Source of the DNA: Paragorgia papillata
Taxonomy: Eukaryota; Cnidaria; Anthozoa; Scleralcyonacea; Coralliidae
Assembly (NCBI GenBank): GCA_035771165.1
Contig: JAWNZC010000174.1
Span: 523,501 to 587,500, forward strand
Length of the DNA: 64,000 nt
Direction: 5' to 3'
Within the stretch, counting starts at the first letter, position 1, and every line of letters starts with the position of its first letter. Both the position numbers and the translations under genes were made by a program. Positions 1 through 13,900 of the stretch are shown here, piece by piece. The notes beneath the pieces are model-generated. The model worked only from the letters and a program-made list of their open reading frames with translations, searched no databases and was not told the origin of the DNA.

Positions 1-3000
1 AATTAAAGGGGTTAGCCTTTACTTTTTGACCGATTTTAGTCACTTTTGAAACTTTTGAGTGAAGGTCAAAAATGGTTAAATTAAGTCGTTTTAAAACCTT
101 CTGTGAAAAGGAGAAGGCTGTATTTTGGCTAAAAATATTTCTTTCATTTTTTGAAAATAATCCGAAAAAAAAAAGAGTAAGGGGTTAGCCTTTACTTTTT
201 GAGCGATTTTGGTCACCCTGAAACTTTTGAGTGAGGGTCAAAAACGGTTAAATAAAGTCGTTTTAAACATTCTGTGAAAAGGAGAAGCCGGTATTGTCAC
301 TAAAAATATTTTCTTTGATTTTTGGAAAAAAAATCCGGAAGAAAAAATTAAAGGGGTTAGCCTTTACTTTTTGACCGATTTTGGTCACTTTTGAAACTTT
401 TGAATTAGCGTCAAAAAAACGGTTAAATAAAGTCGTTTTATATGTTCTGTGAAAAGGATAAGGCTGTATTGTGGCTAGAAAAAAAATTTCTGATTTTTTG
501 AAAAAAATCCGGAAAAAAAAAGTAAAGGGGATAGCCTTTACTTTTTGACCGATTTTAGTTACTTTTGAAACTTTTGAGTGAGGGTCAAAAACGGTTAAAT
601 AAAGTCGTTTTAAACGTTCTGTGAAAAGGAGAAGCCGGTATTGTCACTAAAAATATTTTCTTTGATTTTTGGAAAAAAAATCCGGAAGAAAGAATTAAAG
701 GGGTTAGCCTTTACTTTTTGACCGATTTTAGTCACTTTTGAAACTTTTGAGTGAAGGTCAAAAATGGTTAAATTAAGTCGTTTTAAACCTTCTGTGAAAA
801 GGAGAAGGCTGTATTTTGGCTAAAAATATTTTCTTTCATTTTTTGAAAATAATCCGGAAAAAAAAGAGTAAGGGGTTAGCCTTTACTTTTTGAGTGATTT
901 TGGTCACCCTGAAACTTTTGAGTGAGGGTCAAAAACGGTTAAATAAAGTCGTTTTAAACGTTCTGTGAAAAGGAGAAGCCGGTATTGTCACTAAAAATAT
1001 TTTCTTTGATTTTTTGAAAAAAAATCCGTAAGAAAAAATTAAAGGGGTTAGCCTTAACTTTTTGACCGATTTTGGTCACTTTTGAAACTTTTGAATTAGC
1101 GTCAAAAACGGTTAAATAAAGTCGTTTTAAACCTTCTGTGAAAAGGAGAAGGCTGTATTGTGGCTAAAAAAAATTCCGGAAAAAAAGAAGTAAAGGGGAT
1201 AGCCTTTACTTTTTGACCGATTTTAGTTACTTTTGAAACTTTTGAGTGAGGGTCAAAAACGGTTAAATAAAGTCGTTTTAAACGTTCTGTGAAAAGGAGA
1301 AGCCGGTATTTTGACTAAAAATATTTTCTTTGATTTCGGGGAAAAAAATCCGGAAGAAAGAATTAAAGGGGTTAGCCTTTACTTTTTGACCGATTTTAGT
1401 CACTTTTGAAACTTTTGAGTGAAGGTCAAAAATGGTTAAATTAAGTCGTTTTAAACGTTCTGTGAAAAAGAGAAGGCTGTATTTTGGCTAAAAAAAATTT
1501 TTTGATTTTTTGAAAAAAAGGCGGAAGTAAAAGTAAAGGAAAAAGAAAAGTAAAGCCTTTACTTTTTGACAAATATTTGTCACTTTTGAAACTTTTGAGT
1601 GAGGGTCAAAAACGGTTAAATTAAGTCGTTTTAAACCTTCTGTGAAAAGGAGAAGGCTGTATTGTGGCTAAAAAAATTTTTTTTTGATTTTTTGAAAAAA
1701 ATTCCGGATAAAAAAACGTAAAGGGGTTAGCCTTTACGTTTTGACCGATTTTAGTCACTTTTGAAACTTTTGAGTGAAGGTAAAAAATGGTTAAATTAAG
1801 TCGTTTTAAACATTCTGTGAAAAGGAGAAGGCTGTATTTTGGCTAAAAATATTTTCTTTGATTTTTTGGAAAAAATCCTGAAAAAAAAAAGTAAAGGGGT
1901 TAGCCTTTACTTTTTGACCGATTTTAGTTACTTTTGAAACTTTTGAGTGAGGGTCAAAAACGGTTAAATAAAGTCGTTTTAAACGTTCTGTGAAAAGGAG
2001 AAGCCGGTATTGTCACTAAAAATATTTTCTTTGATTTTTGGAAAAAAAAATCCTGAAGAAAGAATTAAAGGGGTTAGCCTTTACTTTTTGACCGATTTTA
2101 GTCACTTTTGAAACTTTTGAGTGAAAGTCAAAAATGGTTAAATTAAGTCGTTTTAAACCTTCTGTGAAAAGGAGAAGACTGTATTTTGGCTAAAAATATT
2201 TTCTTTCATTTTTTGAAAAAAATCCGGAAAAAAAAAAGAGTAAGGGGTTAGCCTTTACTTTTTGACCGATTTTGGTCACGCTGAAACTTTTGAGTCAGGG
2301 TCAAAAACAGTTAAATAAAGTCGTTTTAAACATTCTGTGAAAAGGAGAAGGCTGTATTTTGGCTAAAAATATTTTCTTTGATTTTTTTAAAAAAATCCGG
2401 AAGAAAAAAAAGTAAAGGGGTTAGCCTTTACTTTTTGACCGATTTTAGTTACTTTTGAAACTTTTCAGTGAGGGTGAAAAACGGTTAAATAAAGTCGTTT
2501 TAAACGTTCTGTGAAAAGGAGAAGCCGGTATTGTCACTAAAAATATTTTCTTTGATTTTTGGAAAAAAAATCCGGAAGAAACAATTAAAGGGGTTAGCCT
2601 TTACTTTTTGACCGATTTTGGTCACTTTTGAAACTTTTGAATTAGCGTCAAAAAACGGTTAAATAAAGTCGTTTTAAACCTTCTGTGAAAAGGAGAAGGC
2701 TGTATTTTGGCTAAAAATATTTTCTTTGATTTTTTGAAAAAAAATCCGGAAGAAAGAATTAATGGGGTTAGCCTTTACTTTTTGACCGATTTTAGTCACT
2801 TTTGAAACTTTTGAGTGAAGGTCAAAAATGGTTAAATTAAGTCGTTTTAAACCTTCTGTGAAAAGGAGAAGACTGTATTTTGGCTAAAAATATTTTCTTT
2901 CATTTTTTGAAAAAAATCCGAAAAAAAAAAAGTGAAGGTGTTAGCCTTTACTTTTTGACCGATTTTGGTCACTTTTGAAACTTTTGAATTAGCGTCAAAA

Positions 3001-6000
3001 ACGGTTAAATAAAGTCGTTTTAAACCTTCTGTGAAAAGGAGAAGGCTGTATTGTGGCTAAAAAAAATTATTTTGATTTTTTGAAAATAATCCGGAAAAAA
3101 AAAAGTAAAGGCGATAGCCTTTACTTTTTGACCGATTTTAGTTACTTTTGAAACTTTTGAATGCGGGTCATAAACGGTTAAATAAAGTCGTTTTAAAACG
3201 TTCTGTGAAAAGGAGAAGCCGGTATTGTCACTAAAAATATTTTCTTTCATTTTTGGAAAAAAAATCCGGAAGAAAGAATTAAAGGGGTTAGCCTTTACTT
3301 TTTGACCGATTTTAGTCACTTTTGAAACTTTTGAGTGTAGGTCAAAAATGGTTAAATTAAGTCGTTTTAAACCTTCTGTGAAAAGGAGAAGGCTGTATTT
3401 TGGCTAAAAATATTTCTTTCATTTTTTGAAAATAATCCGAAAAAAAAAAGAGTAAGGGGTTAGCCTTTACTTTTTGAGCGATTTTGGTCACCCTGAAACT
3501 TTTGAGTGAGGGTCAAAAACGGTTAAATAAAGTCGTTTTAAACATTCTGTGAAAAGGAGAAGCCGCTATTGTCACTAAAAATATTTTCTTTGATTTTTTG
3601 AAAAAAAATCCGGAAGAAAAAATTAAAGGGGTTAGCCTTTACTTTTTGACCGATTTTGGTCACTTTTGAAACTTTTGAATTAGCGTCAAAAAAACGGTTA
3701 AATAAAGTCGTTTTAAACGTTCTGTGAAAAGGATAAGGCTGTATTGTGGCTAGAAAAAAAATTTCTGATTTTTTGAAAAAAATCCGGAAAAAAAAAGTAA
3801 AGGGGATAGCCTTTACTTTTTGACCGATTTTAGTTACTTTTGAAACTTTTGAGTGAGGGTCAAAAACGGTTAAATAAAGTCGTTTTAAACGTTCTGTGAA
3901 AAGGAGAAGCCGGTATTGTCACTAAAAATATTTTCTTTGATTTTTGGAAAAAAAATCCGGAAGAAAGAATTAAAGGGGTTAGCCTTTACTTTTTGACCGA
4001 TTTTAGTCACTTTTGAAACTTTTGAGTGAAGGTCAAAAATGGTTAAATTAAGTCGTTTTAAACCTTCTGTGAAAAGGAGAAGGCTGTATTTTGGCTAAAA
4101 ATATTTCTTTCATTTTTTGAAAATAATCCGAAGAAAAAAAAGAGTAAGGGGTTAGCCTTTACTTTTTGAGCGATTTTGCTCACCCTGAAACTTTTGAGTG
4201 AGGGTCAAAAACGGTTAAATAAAGTCGTTTTAAACATTCTGTGAAAAGGAGAAGCCGGTATTGTCACTAAAAATATTTTCTTTGATTTTTGGAAAAAAAA
4301 TCCGGAAGAAAAAATTAAAGGGGTTAGCCTTTACTTTTTGTCCGATTTTGGTCACTTTTGAAACTTTTGAATTAGCGTCAAAAAAACGGTTAAATAAAGT
4401 CGTTTTAAACGTTCTGTGAAAAGGATAAGGCTGTATTGTGGCTAGAAAAAAAAATTTCTGATTTTTCGAAAAAAAATCCGGAAAAAAAAAAGTAAAGGGG
4501 ATAGCCTTTACTTTTTGACCGATTTTAGTTACTTTTGAAACTTTTGAGTGAGGGTCAAAAACGGTTAAATAAAGTCGTTTTAAACGTTCTGTGAAAAGGA
4601 GAAGCCGGTATTGTCATTAAAATATTTTCTTTGATTTTTGGAAAAAAAATCCGGAAGAAAGAATTAAAGGGGTTAGCCTTTACTTTTTGACCGATTTTAG
4701 TCACTTTTGAAACTTTTGAGTGAAGGTCAAAAATGGTTAAATTAAGTCGTTTTAAACCTTCTGTGAAAAGGAGAAGGCTGTATTGTGGCTAAAAAAATTC
4801 TTTTGATTTTTTCAAAAAAATCCGGGAAAAAAAAAGTAAAGGGGATAGCCTTTACTTTTTGACCGATTTTAGTCACTTTTGAAACTTTTGAGTGAAGGTC
4901 AAAAATGGTTAAATTAAGTCGTTTTAAACGTTCTGTGAAAAGGAGTAGGCTGTATTTTGGCTAAAAAAAATTTTTTGATTTTTTGAAAAAAAGGCGGAGG
5001 TAAAAGTAAAGGAAAAAGAAAAAGTAAAGCCTTTACTTTTTGACAAATATTTGTCACTTTTGAAACTTTTGAGTGAGGGTCAAAAACGGTTAAATTAAGT
5101 CGTTTTAAACCTTCTGTGAAAAGGAGAAGGCTGTATTGTGGCTAAAAATATTTTCTTTGATTTTTTGGAAAAAATCCTGAAAAAAAAAAGTAAAGGGGTT
5201 AGCCTTTACTTTTTGACCGATTTTAGTTACTTTTGAAACTTTTGAGTGAGGGTCAAAAACGGTTAAATAAAGTCGTTTTAAACGTTCTGTGAAAAGGAGA
5301 AGCCGGTATTGTCACTAAAAATATTTTCTTTGATTTTTGGAAAAAAAATCCTGAAGAAAGAATTAAAGGGGTTGGCCTTTACTTTTTGACCGATTTTAGT
5401 CACTTTTGAAACTTTTGAGTGATAGTCAAAAATGGTTAAATTAAGTCGTTTTAAACCTTCTGTGAAAAGGAGAAGACTGGATTTTGGCTAAAAATATTTT
5501 CTTTCATTTTTTGAAAAAAATCCGGAAAAAAAAAGAGTAAGGGGTTAGCCTTTACTTTTTGACCGATTTTGGTCACGCTGAAACTTTTGAGTCAGGGTCA
5601 AAAACAGTTAAATAAAGTCGTTTTAAACATTCTGTGAAAAGGAGAAGGCTGTATTTTGGCTAAAAATATTTTCTTTGATTTTTTTAAAAAAAATCCGGAA
5701 GAAAAAAAAGTAAAGGGGTTAGCCTTTACTTTTTGACCGATTTTAGTTACTTTTGAAACTTTTTAGTGAGAGTGAAAAACGGTTAAATAAAGTCGTTTTA
5801 AACGTTCTGTGAAAAGGAGAAGCCGGTATTGTCACTAAAAATATTTTCTTTGATTTTTGGAAAAAAAAATCCGGAAGAAAAAATTAAAGGGGTTAGCCTT
5901 AACTTTTTGACCGATTTTGGTCACTTTTGAAACTTTTGAATTAGCGTCAAAAAACGGTTAAATAAAGTCGTTTTAAACCTTTTGTGAAAAGGAGAAGGCT

Positions 6001-9000
6001 GTATTTTGGCTAAAAATATTTTCTTTGATTTTTTGAAAAAAAATCCGGAAGAAAGAATTAATGGGGTTAGCCTTTACTTTTTGACCGATTTTAGTCACTT
6101 TTGAAACTTTTGAGTGAAGGTCAAAAATGGTTAAATAAAGTCGTTTTAAACCTTCTGTGAAAAGGAGAAGGCTGTATTTTGGCTAAAAATATTTTCTTTG
6201 ATTTTTTGAAAAAAATCCGAAAAAAAAAGTGAAGGGGTTAGCCTTTACTTTTTGACCGATTTTGGTCACTTTTGAAACTTTTGAATTAGCGTCAAAAACG
6301 GTTAAATAAAGTCGTTTTAAACCTTCTGTGAAAAGGAGAAGGCTGTATTGTCACTAAAAATATTTTCTTTCATTTTTGGAAAAAAAATCCGGAAGAAAGA
6401 ATTAAAGGGGTTAGCCTTTACTTTTTGACCGATTTTAGTCACTTTTGAAACTTTTGAGTGAAGGTCAAAAATGGTTAAAGTAAGTCGTTTTAAAACCTTC
6501 TGTGAAAAGGAGAAGGCTGTATTTTGGCTAAAAAAATTTTTTTGATTTTTTGAAAAAAAGGCGGAAGTAAAAGTAAAGGAAAAAGAAAAAGTAAAGCCTT
6601 TACTTTTTGACAAATATTTGTCACTTTTGAAACTTTTGAGTGAGGGTCAAAAACGGTTAAATTAAGTCGTTTTAAACCTTCTGTGAAAAGGAGAAGGCTG
6701 TATTGTGGCTAAAAAAAAATTTTTTTGATTTTTTGAAAAAAATTCCGGATAAAAAAAAGGTAAAGGGGTTAGCCTTTACGTTTTGACCGATTTTAGTCAC
6801 TTTTGAAACTTTTGAGTGAAGGTCAAAAATGGTTAAATTAAGTCGTTTTAAACATTCTGTGAAAAGGAGAAGGCTGTATTTTGGCTAAAAATATTTTCTT
6901 TGATTTTTTGGAAAAAATCCTGAAAAAAAAAGTAAAGGGGTTAGCCTTTACTTTTTGACCGATTTTAGTTACTTTTGAAACTTTTGAGTGAGGGTCAAAA
7001 ACGGTTAAATAAAGTCGTTTTAAACGTTCTGTGAAAAGGAGAAGCCGGTATTGTCACTAAAAATATTTTCTTTGATTTTTGGAAAAAAAATCCTGAAGAA
7101 AGAATTAAAGGGGTTAGCCTTTACTTTTTGACCGATTTTAGTCACTTTTGAAACTTTTGAGTGAAGGTCAAAAATGGTTAAATTAAGTCGTTTTAAACCT
7201 TCTGTGAAAAGGAGAAGACTGTATTTTGGCTAAAAATATTTTCTTTCATTTTTTGAAAAAAATCCGGAATAAAAAAGAGTAAGGGGTTAGCCTTTACTTT
7301 TTGACCGATTTTGGTCACGCTGAAACTTTTGAGTCAGGGTCAAAAACAGTTAAATAAAGTCGTTTTAAACATTCTGTGAAAAGGAGAAGGCTGTATTTTG
7401 GCTAAAAATATTTTCTTTGATTTTTTTAAAAAAATCCGGAAGAAAAAAAAGTAAAGGGGTTAGCCTTTACTTTTTGACCGATTTTAGTTACTTTTGAAAC
7501 TTTTGAGTGAGGGCGAAAAACGGTTAAATAAAGTCGTTTTAAACGTTCTGTGAAAAGGAGAAGCCGGTATTGTCACTAAAAATATTTTCTTTGATTTTTT
7601 GGAAAAAAAAATCCGGAAGAAACAATTAAAGGGGTTAGCCTTTACTTTTTGACCGATTTTGCTCACTTTTGAAACTTTTGAATTAGCGTCAAAAAACGGT
7701 TAAATAAAGTCGTTTTAAACCTTCTGTGAAAAGGAGAAGGCTGTATTTTGGCTAAAAATATTTTCTTTGATTTTTTGAAAAAAAATCCGGAAGAAAGAAT
7801 TAAAGGGGTTAGCCTTTACTTTTTGACCGATTTTAGTCACTTTTGAAACTTTCGAGTGAAGGTCAAAAATGGTTAAATTAAGTCGTTTTAAACCTTCTGT
7901 GAAAAGGAGAAGACTGTATTTTGGCTAAAAATATTTTCTTTCATTTTTTGAAAAAAATCCGAAAAAAAAAAGTGAAGGTGTTAGCCTTTACTTTTTGACC
8001 GATTTTGGTCACTTTTGAAACTTTTGAATTAGCGTCAAAAACGGTTAAATAAAGTCGTTTTAAACCTTCTGTGAAAAGGAGAAGGCTGTATTGTGGCTAA
8101 AAAAAATTATTTTGATTTTTTGAAAATAATCCGGAAAAAAAAAAGTAAAGGCGATAGCCTTTACTTTTTGACCGATTTTAGTTACTTTTGAAACTTTTGA
8201 ATGCGGGTCATAAACGGTTAAATAAAGTCGTTTTAAACGTTCTGTGAAAAGGAGAAGCCGGTATTGTCACTAAAAATATTTTCTTTCATTTTTGGAAAAA
8301 AAATCCGGAAGAAATAATTAAAGGGGTTAGCCTTTACTTTTTGACCGATTTTAGTCACTTTTGAAACTTTTGAGTGAAGGTCAAAAATGGTTAAATTAAG
8401 TCGTTTTAAACCTTCTGTGAAAAGGAGAAGGCTGTATTTTGGCTAAAAATATTTTCTTTCATTTTTTGAAAATAATCCGGAAAAAAAAGAGTAAGGGGTT
8501 AGCCTTTACTTTTTGAGCGATTTTGGTCACCCTGAAACTTTTGAGTGAGGGTCAAAAACGGTTAAATAAAGTCGTTTTAAACATTCTGTGAAAAGGAGAA
8601 GCCGGTATTGTCACTAAAAATATTTTCTTTGATTTTTTTTAAAAAAATCCGTAAGAATAAAATTAAAGGGGTTAGCCTTTACTTTTTGACCGATTTTGGT
8701 CACTTTTGAAACTTTTGAATTAGCGTCAAAAAAACGGTTAAATAAAGTCGTTTTAAACGTTCTGTGAAAAGGAGAAGGCTGTATTGTGGCTAAAAAAAAA
8801 AATTCTGATTTTTTGAAAAAAATCCGGAAAAAAAAAGTAAAGGGGATAGCCTTTACTTTTTGACCGATTTTAGTTACTTTTGAAACTTTTGAGTGAGGGT
8901 CAAAAACGGTTAAATAAAGTCGTTTTAAACGTTCTGTGAAAAGGAGAAGCCGGTATTGTCACTAAAAATATTTTCTTTGATTTCGGGGGAAAAAATCCGG

Positions 9001-10922
9001 AAGAAAGAATTAAAGGGGTTAGCCTTTACTTTTTGACCGATTTTAGTCACTTTTGAAACTTTTGAGTGAAGGTCAAAAATGGTTAAATTAAGTCGTTTTA
9101 AACGTTCTGTGAAAAGGAGAAGGCTGTATTTTGGCTAAAAAAAATTTTTTGATTTTTTGAAAAAAAGGCGGAAGTAAAAGTAAAGGAAAAAGAAAAAGTA
9201 AAGCCTTTACTTTTTGACAAATATTTGTCACTTTTGAAACTTTTGAGTGAGGGTCAAAAACGGTTAAATTAAGTCGTTTTAAACCTTCTGTGAAAAGGAG
9301 AAGGCTGTATTGTGGCTAAAAAAAATTTTTTTTGATTTTTTGAAAAAAATTCCGGATAAAAAAAACGTAAAGGGGTTAGCCTTTACGTTTTTGACCGATT
9401 TTAGTCACTTTTGAAACTTTTGAGTGAAGGTAAAAAATGGTTAAATAAAGTCGTTTTAAACATTCTGTGAAAAGGAGAAAGCTGTATTTTGGCTAAAAAT
9501 ATTTTCTTTGATTTTGTGAAAAAAATCCGGAAAAAAAAAAGTAAGGGGCTAGCCTTTAGTTTTTGACCGATTTTAGTTACTTTTGAAACTTTTGAGTGAG
9601 GATCAAAAACGGTTAAATAAAGTCGTTTTAAACCTTCTGTGAAAAGGAGAAGGCTGTATTTTGGCTAAAAATATTTTCTTTGATTTTTGGAAAAAAAAAT
9701 CCTGAAGAAAGAATTAAAGGGGTTAGCCTTTACTTTTTGACCGATTTTAGTCACTTTTGAAACTTTTGAGTGAAAGTCAAAAATGGTTAAATTAAGTCGT
9801 TTTAAACCTTCTGTGAAAAGGAGAAGGCTGTATTTTGGCTAAAAATATTTTCTTTGATTTTTTGAAAAAAATCCGAGAAAAAAAAGAGTAAGGGGTTAGC
9901 CTTTACTTTTTGAGCGATTTTGGTCACCCTGAAACTTTTGAGTCAGGGTCAAAAACAGTTAAATAAAGTCGTTTTAAACATTCTGTGAAAAGGAGAAGGC
10001 TGTATTTTGGCTAAAAATATTTTCTTTGATTTTTTTAAAAAAATCCGGAAGAAAAAAAAGTAAAGGGGTTAGCCTTTACTTTTTGACCGATTTTAGTTAC
10101 TTTTGAAACTTTTGAGTGAGGGTGAAAAACGGTTAAATAAAGTCGTTTTAAACGTTCTGTGAAAAGGAGAAGCCGGTATTGTCACTAAAAATATTTTCTT
10201 TGATTTTTGGAAAAAAAATCCGGAAGAAACAATTAAAGGGGTTAGCCTTTACTTTTTGACCGATTTTGGTCACTTTTGAAACTTTTGAATTAGCGTCAAA
10301 AAACGGTTAAATAAAGTCGTTTTAAACCTTCTGTGAAAAGGAGAAGGCTGTATTTTGGCTAAAAATATTTTCTTTGATTTTTTGAAAAAAAATCCGGAAG
10401 AAAGAATTAAAGGGGTTAGCCTTTACTTTTTGACCGATTTTAGTCACTTTTGAAACTTTTGAGTGAAGGTCAAAAATGGTTAAATTAAGTCGTTTTAAAC
10501 CTTCTGTGAAAAGGAGAAGACTGTATTTTGGCTAAAAATATTTTCTTTCATTTTTTGAAAAAAATCCGAAAAAAAAAGTGAAGGTGTTAGCCTTTACTTT
10601 TTGACCGATTTTGGTCACTTTTGAAACTTTTGAATTAGCGTCAAAAACGGTTAAATAAAGTCGTTTTTAAACCTTCTGTGAAAAGGAGAAGGCTGTATTG
10701 TGGCTAAAAAAAATTATTTTTTATTTTTTGAAAATAATCCGGAAAAAAAAAAGTAAAGGCGATAGCCTTTACTTTTTGACCGATTTTAGTTACTTTTGAA
10801 ACTTTTGAATGCGGTCATAAACGGTTAAATAAAGTCGTTTTAAACGTTCTGTGAAAAGGAGAAGCCGGTATTGTCACTAAAAATATTTTCTTTCATTTTT
10901 GGAAAAAAAATCCGGAAGAAAG
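1..10922 (+). repeat. Higher-order repeat unit, copy 1
   Basis: About 63 monomers. It aligns with 10923 onward at an offset that drifts only from 10922 to 10949, so the copies differ by few indels. The variant monomers with TGACAAATATTTGTCA lie near 1568, 5043, 6610 and 9218. Confidence 0.85.
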
Positions 10923-13900
10923 AATTAAAGGGGTTAGCCTTTACTTTTTGACCGATTTTAGTCACTTTTGAAACTTTTGAGTGAAGGTCAAAAATGGTTA
11001 AATTAAGTCGTTTTAAACCTTCTGTGAAAAGGAGAAGGCTGTATTTTGGCTAAAAATATTTCTTTCATTTTTTGAAAATAATCCGAAAAAAAAAAGAGTA
11101 AGGGGTTAGCCTTTACTTTTTGAGCGATTTTGGTCACCCTGAAACTTTTGAGTGAGGGTCAAAAAACGGTTAAATAAAGTCGTTTTAAACATTCTGTGAA
11201 AAGGAGAAGCCGGTATTGTCACTAAAAATATTTTCTTTGATTTTTGGAAAAAAAATCCGGAAGAAAAAATTAAAGGGGTTAGCCTTTACTTTTTGACCGA
11301 TTTTGGTCACTTTTGAAACTTTTGAATTAGCGTCAAAAAAACGGTTAAATAAAGTCGTTTTATATGTTCTGTGAAAAGGATAAGGCTGTATTGTGGCTAG
11401 AAAAAAAATTTCTGATTTTTTGAAAAAAATCCGGAAAAAAAAAAGTAAAGGGGATAGCCTTTACTTTTTGACCGATTTTAGTTACTTTTGAAACTTTTGA
11501 GTGAGGGTCAAAAACGGTTTAAATAAAGTCGTTTTAAACGTTCTGTGAAAAGGAGAAGCCGGTATTGTCACTAAAAATATTTTCTTTGATTTTTGGAAAA
11601 AAAATCCGGAAGAAAGAATTAAAGGGGTTAGCCTTTACTTTTTGACCGATTTTAGTCACTTTTGAAACTTTTGAGTGAAGGTCAAAAATGGTTAAATTAA
11701 GTCGTTTTAAACCTTCTGTGAAAAGGAGAAGGCTGTATTTTGGCTAAAAATATTTTCTTTCATTTTTTGAAAATAATCCGGAAAAAAAAGAGTAAGGGGT
11801 TAGCCTTTACTTTTTGAGTGATTTTGGTCACCCTGAAACTTTTGAGTGAGGGTCAAAAACGGTTAAATAAAGTCGTTTTAAACATTCTGTGAAAAGGAGA
11901 AGCCGGTATTGTCACTAAAAATATTTTCTTTGATTTTTTGAAAAAAAATCCGGAAGAAAAAATTAAAGGGGTTAGCCTTTACTTTTTGACCGATTTTGGT
12001 CACTTTTGAAACTTTTGAATTAGCGTCAAAAAAACGGTTAAATAAAGTCGTTTTAAACGTTCTGTGAAAAGGAGAAGGCTGTATTGTGGCTAAAAAAAAA
12101 AATTCTGATTTTTTGAAAAAAATCCGGAAAAAAAAAGTAAAGGGGATAGCCTTTACTTTTTGACCGATTTTAGTTACTTTTGAAACTTTTGAGTGAGGGT
12201 CAAAAACGGTTAAATAAAGTCGTTTTAAACGTTCTGTGAAAAGGAGAAGCCGGTATTGTCACTAAAAATATTTTCTTTGATTTCGGGGAAAAAAATCCGG
12301 AAGAAAGAATTAAAGGGGTTAGCCTTTACTTTTTGACCGATTTTAGTCACTTTTGAAACTTTTGAGTGAAGGTCAAAAATGGTTAAATTAAGTCGTTTTA
12401 AACGTTCTGTGAAAAAGAGAAGGCTGTATTTTGGCTAAAAAAAATTTTTTGATTTTTTGAAAAAAAGGCGGAAGTAAAAGTAAAGGAAAAAGAAAAAGTA
12501 AAGCCTTTACTTTTTGACAAATATTTGTCACTTTTGAAACTTTTGAGTGAGGGTCAAAAACGGTTAAATTAAGTCGTTTTAAACCTTCTGTGAAAAGGAG
12601 AAGGCTGTATTGTGGCTAAAAAAATTTTTTTTTGATTTTTTGAAAAAAATTCCGGATAAAAAAAACGTAAAGGGGTTAGCCTTTACGTTTTGACCGATTT
12701 TAGTCACTTTTGAAACTTTTGAGTGAAGGTAAAAAATGGTTAAATTAAGTCGTTTTAAACATTCTGTGAAAAGGAGAAGGCTGTATTTTGGCTAAAAATA
12801 TTTTCTTTGATTTTTTGGAAAAAATCCTGAAAAAAAAAAGTAAAGGGGTTAGCCTTTACTTTTTGACCGATTTTAGTTACTTTTGAAACTTTTGAGTGAG
12901 GGTCAAAAACGGTTAAATAAAGTCGTTTTAAACGTTCTGTGAAAAGGAGAAGCCGGTATTGTCACTAAAAATATTTTCTTTGATTTTTGGAAAAAAAATC
13001 CTGAAGAAAGAATTAAAGGGGTTAGCCTTTTACTTTTTGACCGATTTTAGTCACTTTTGAAACTTTTGAGTGAAAGTCAAAAATGGTTAAATTAAGTCGT
13101 TTTAAACCTTCTGTGAAAAGGAGAAGACTGTATTTTGGCTAAAAATATTTTCTTTCATTTTTTGAAAAAAATCCGGAAAAAAAAAGAGTAAGGGGTTAGC
13201 CTTTACTTTTTGACCGATTTTGGTCACGCTGAAACTTTTGAGTCAGGGTCAAAAACAGTTAAATAAAGTCGTTTTAAACATTCTGTGAAAAGGAGAAGGC
13301 TGTATTTTGGCTAAAAATATTTTCTTTGATTTTTTTAAAAAAATCCGGAAGAAAAAAAAGTAAAGGGGTTAGCCTTTACTTTTTGACCGATTTTAGTTAC
13401 TTTTGAAACTTTTGAGTGAGGGTGAAAAACGGTTAAATAAAGTCGTTTTAAACGTTCTGTGAAAAGGAGAAGCCGGTATTGTCACTAAAAATATTTTCTT
13501 TGATTTTTGGAAAAAAAATCCGGAAGAAACAATTAAAGGGGTTAGCCTTTACTTTTTGACCGATTTTGGTCACTTTTGAAACTTTTGAATTAGCGTCAAA
13601 AAACGGTTAAATAAAGTCGTTTTAAACCTTCTGTGAAAAGGAGAAGGCTGTATTTTGGCTAAAAATATTTTCTTTGATTTTTTGAAAAAAAAATCCGGAA
13701 GAAAGAATTAATGGGGTTAGCCTTTACTTTTTGACCGATTTTAGTCACTTTTGAAACTTTTGAGTGAAGGTCAAAAATGGTTAAATTAAGTCGTTTTAAA
13801 CCTTCTGTGAAAAGGAGAAGACTGTATTTTGGCTAAAAATATTTTCTTTCATTTTTTGAAAAAAATCCGAAAAAAAAAAGTGAAGGTGTTAGCCTTTACT

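Noticed and set aside
3020..3319. Minus-strand frames of 60-99 codons in the satellite (3020, 6317, 7484)
   Set aside because: They consist only of satellite monomer translated in a frame that happens to be open, and recur with the monomer; no independent coding signal.
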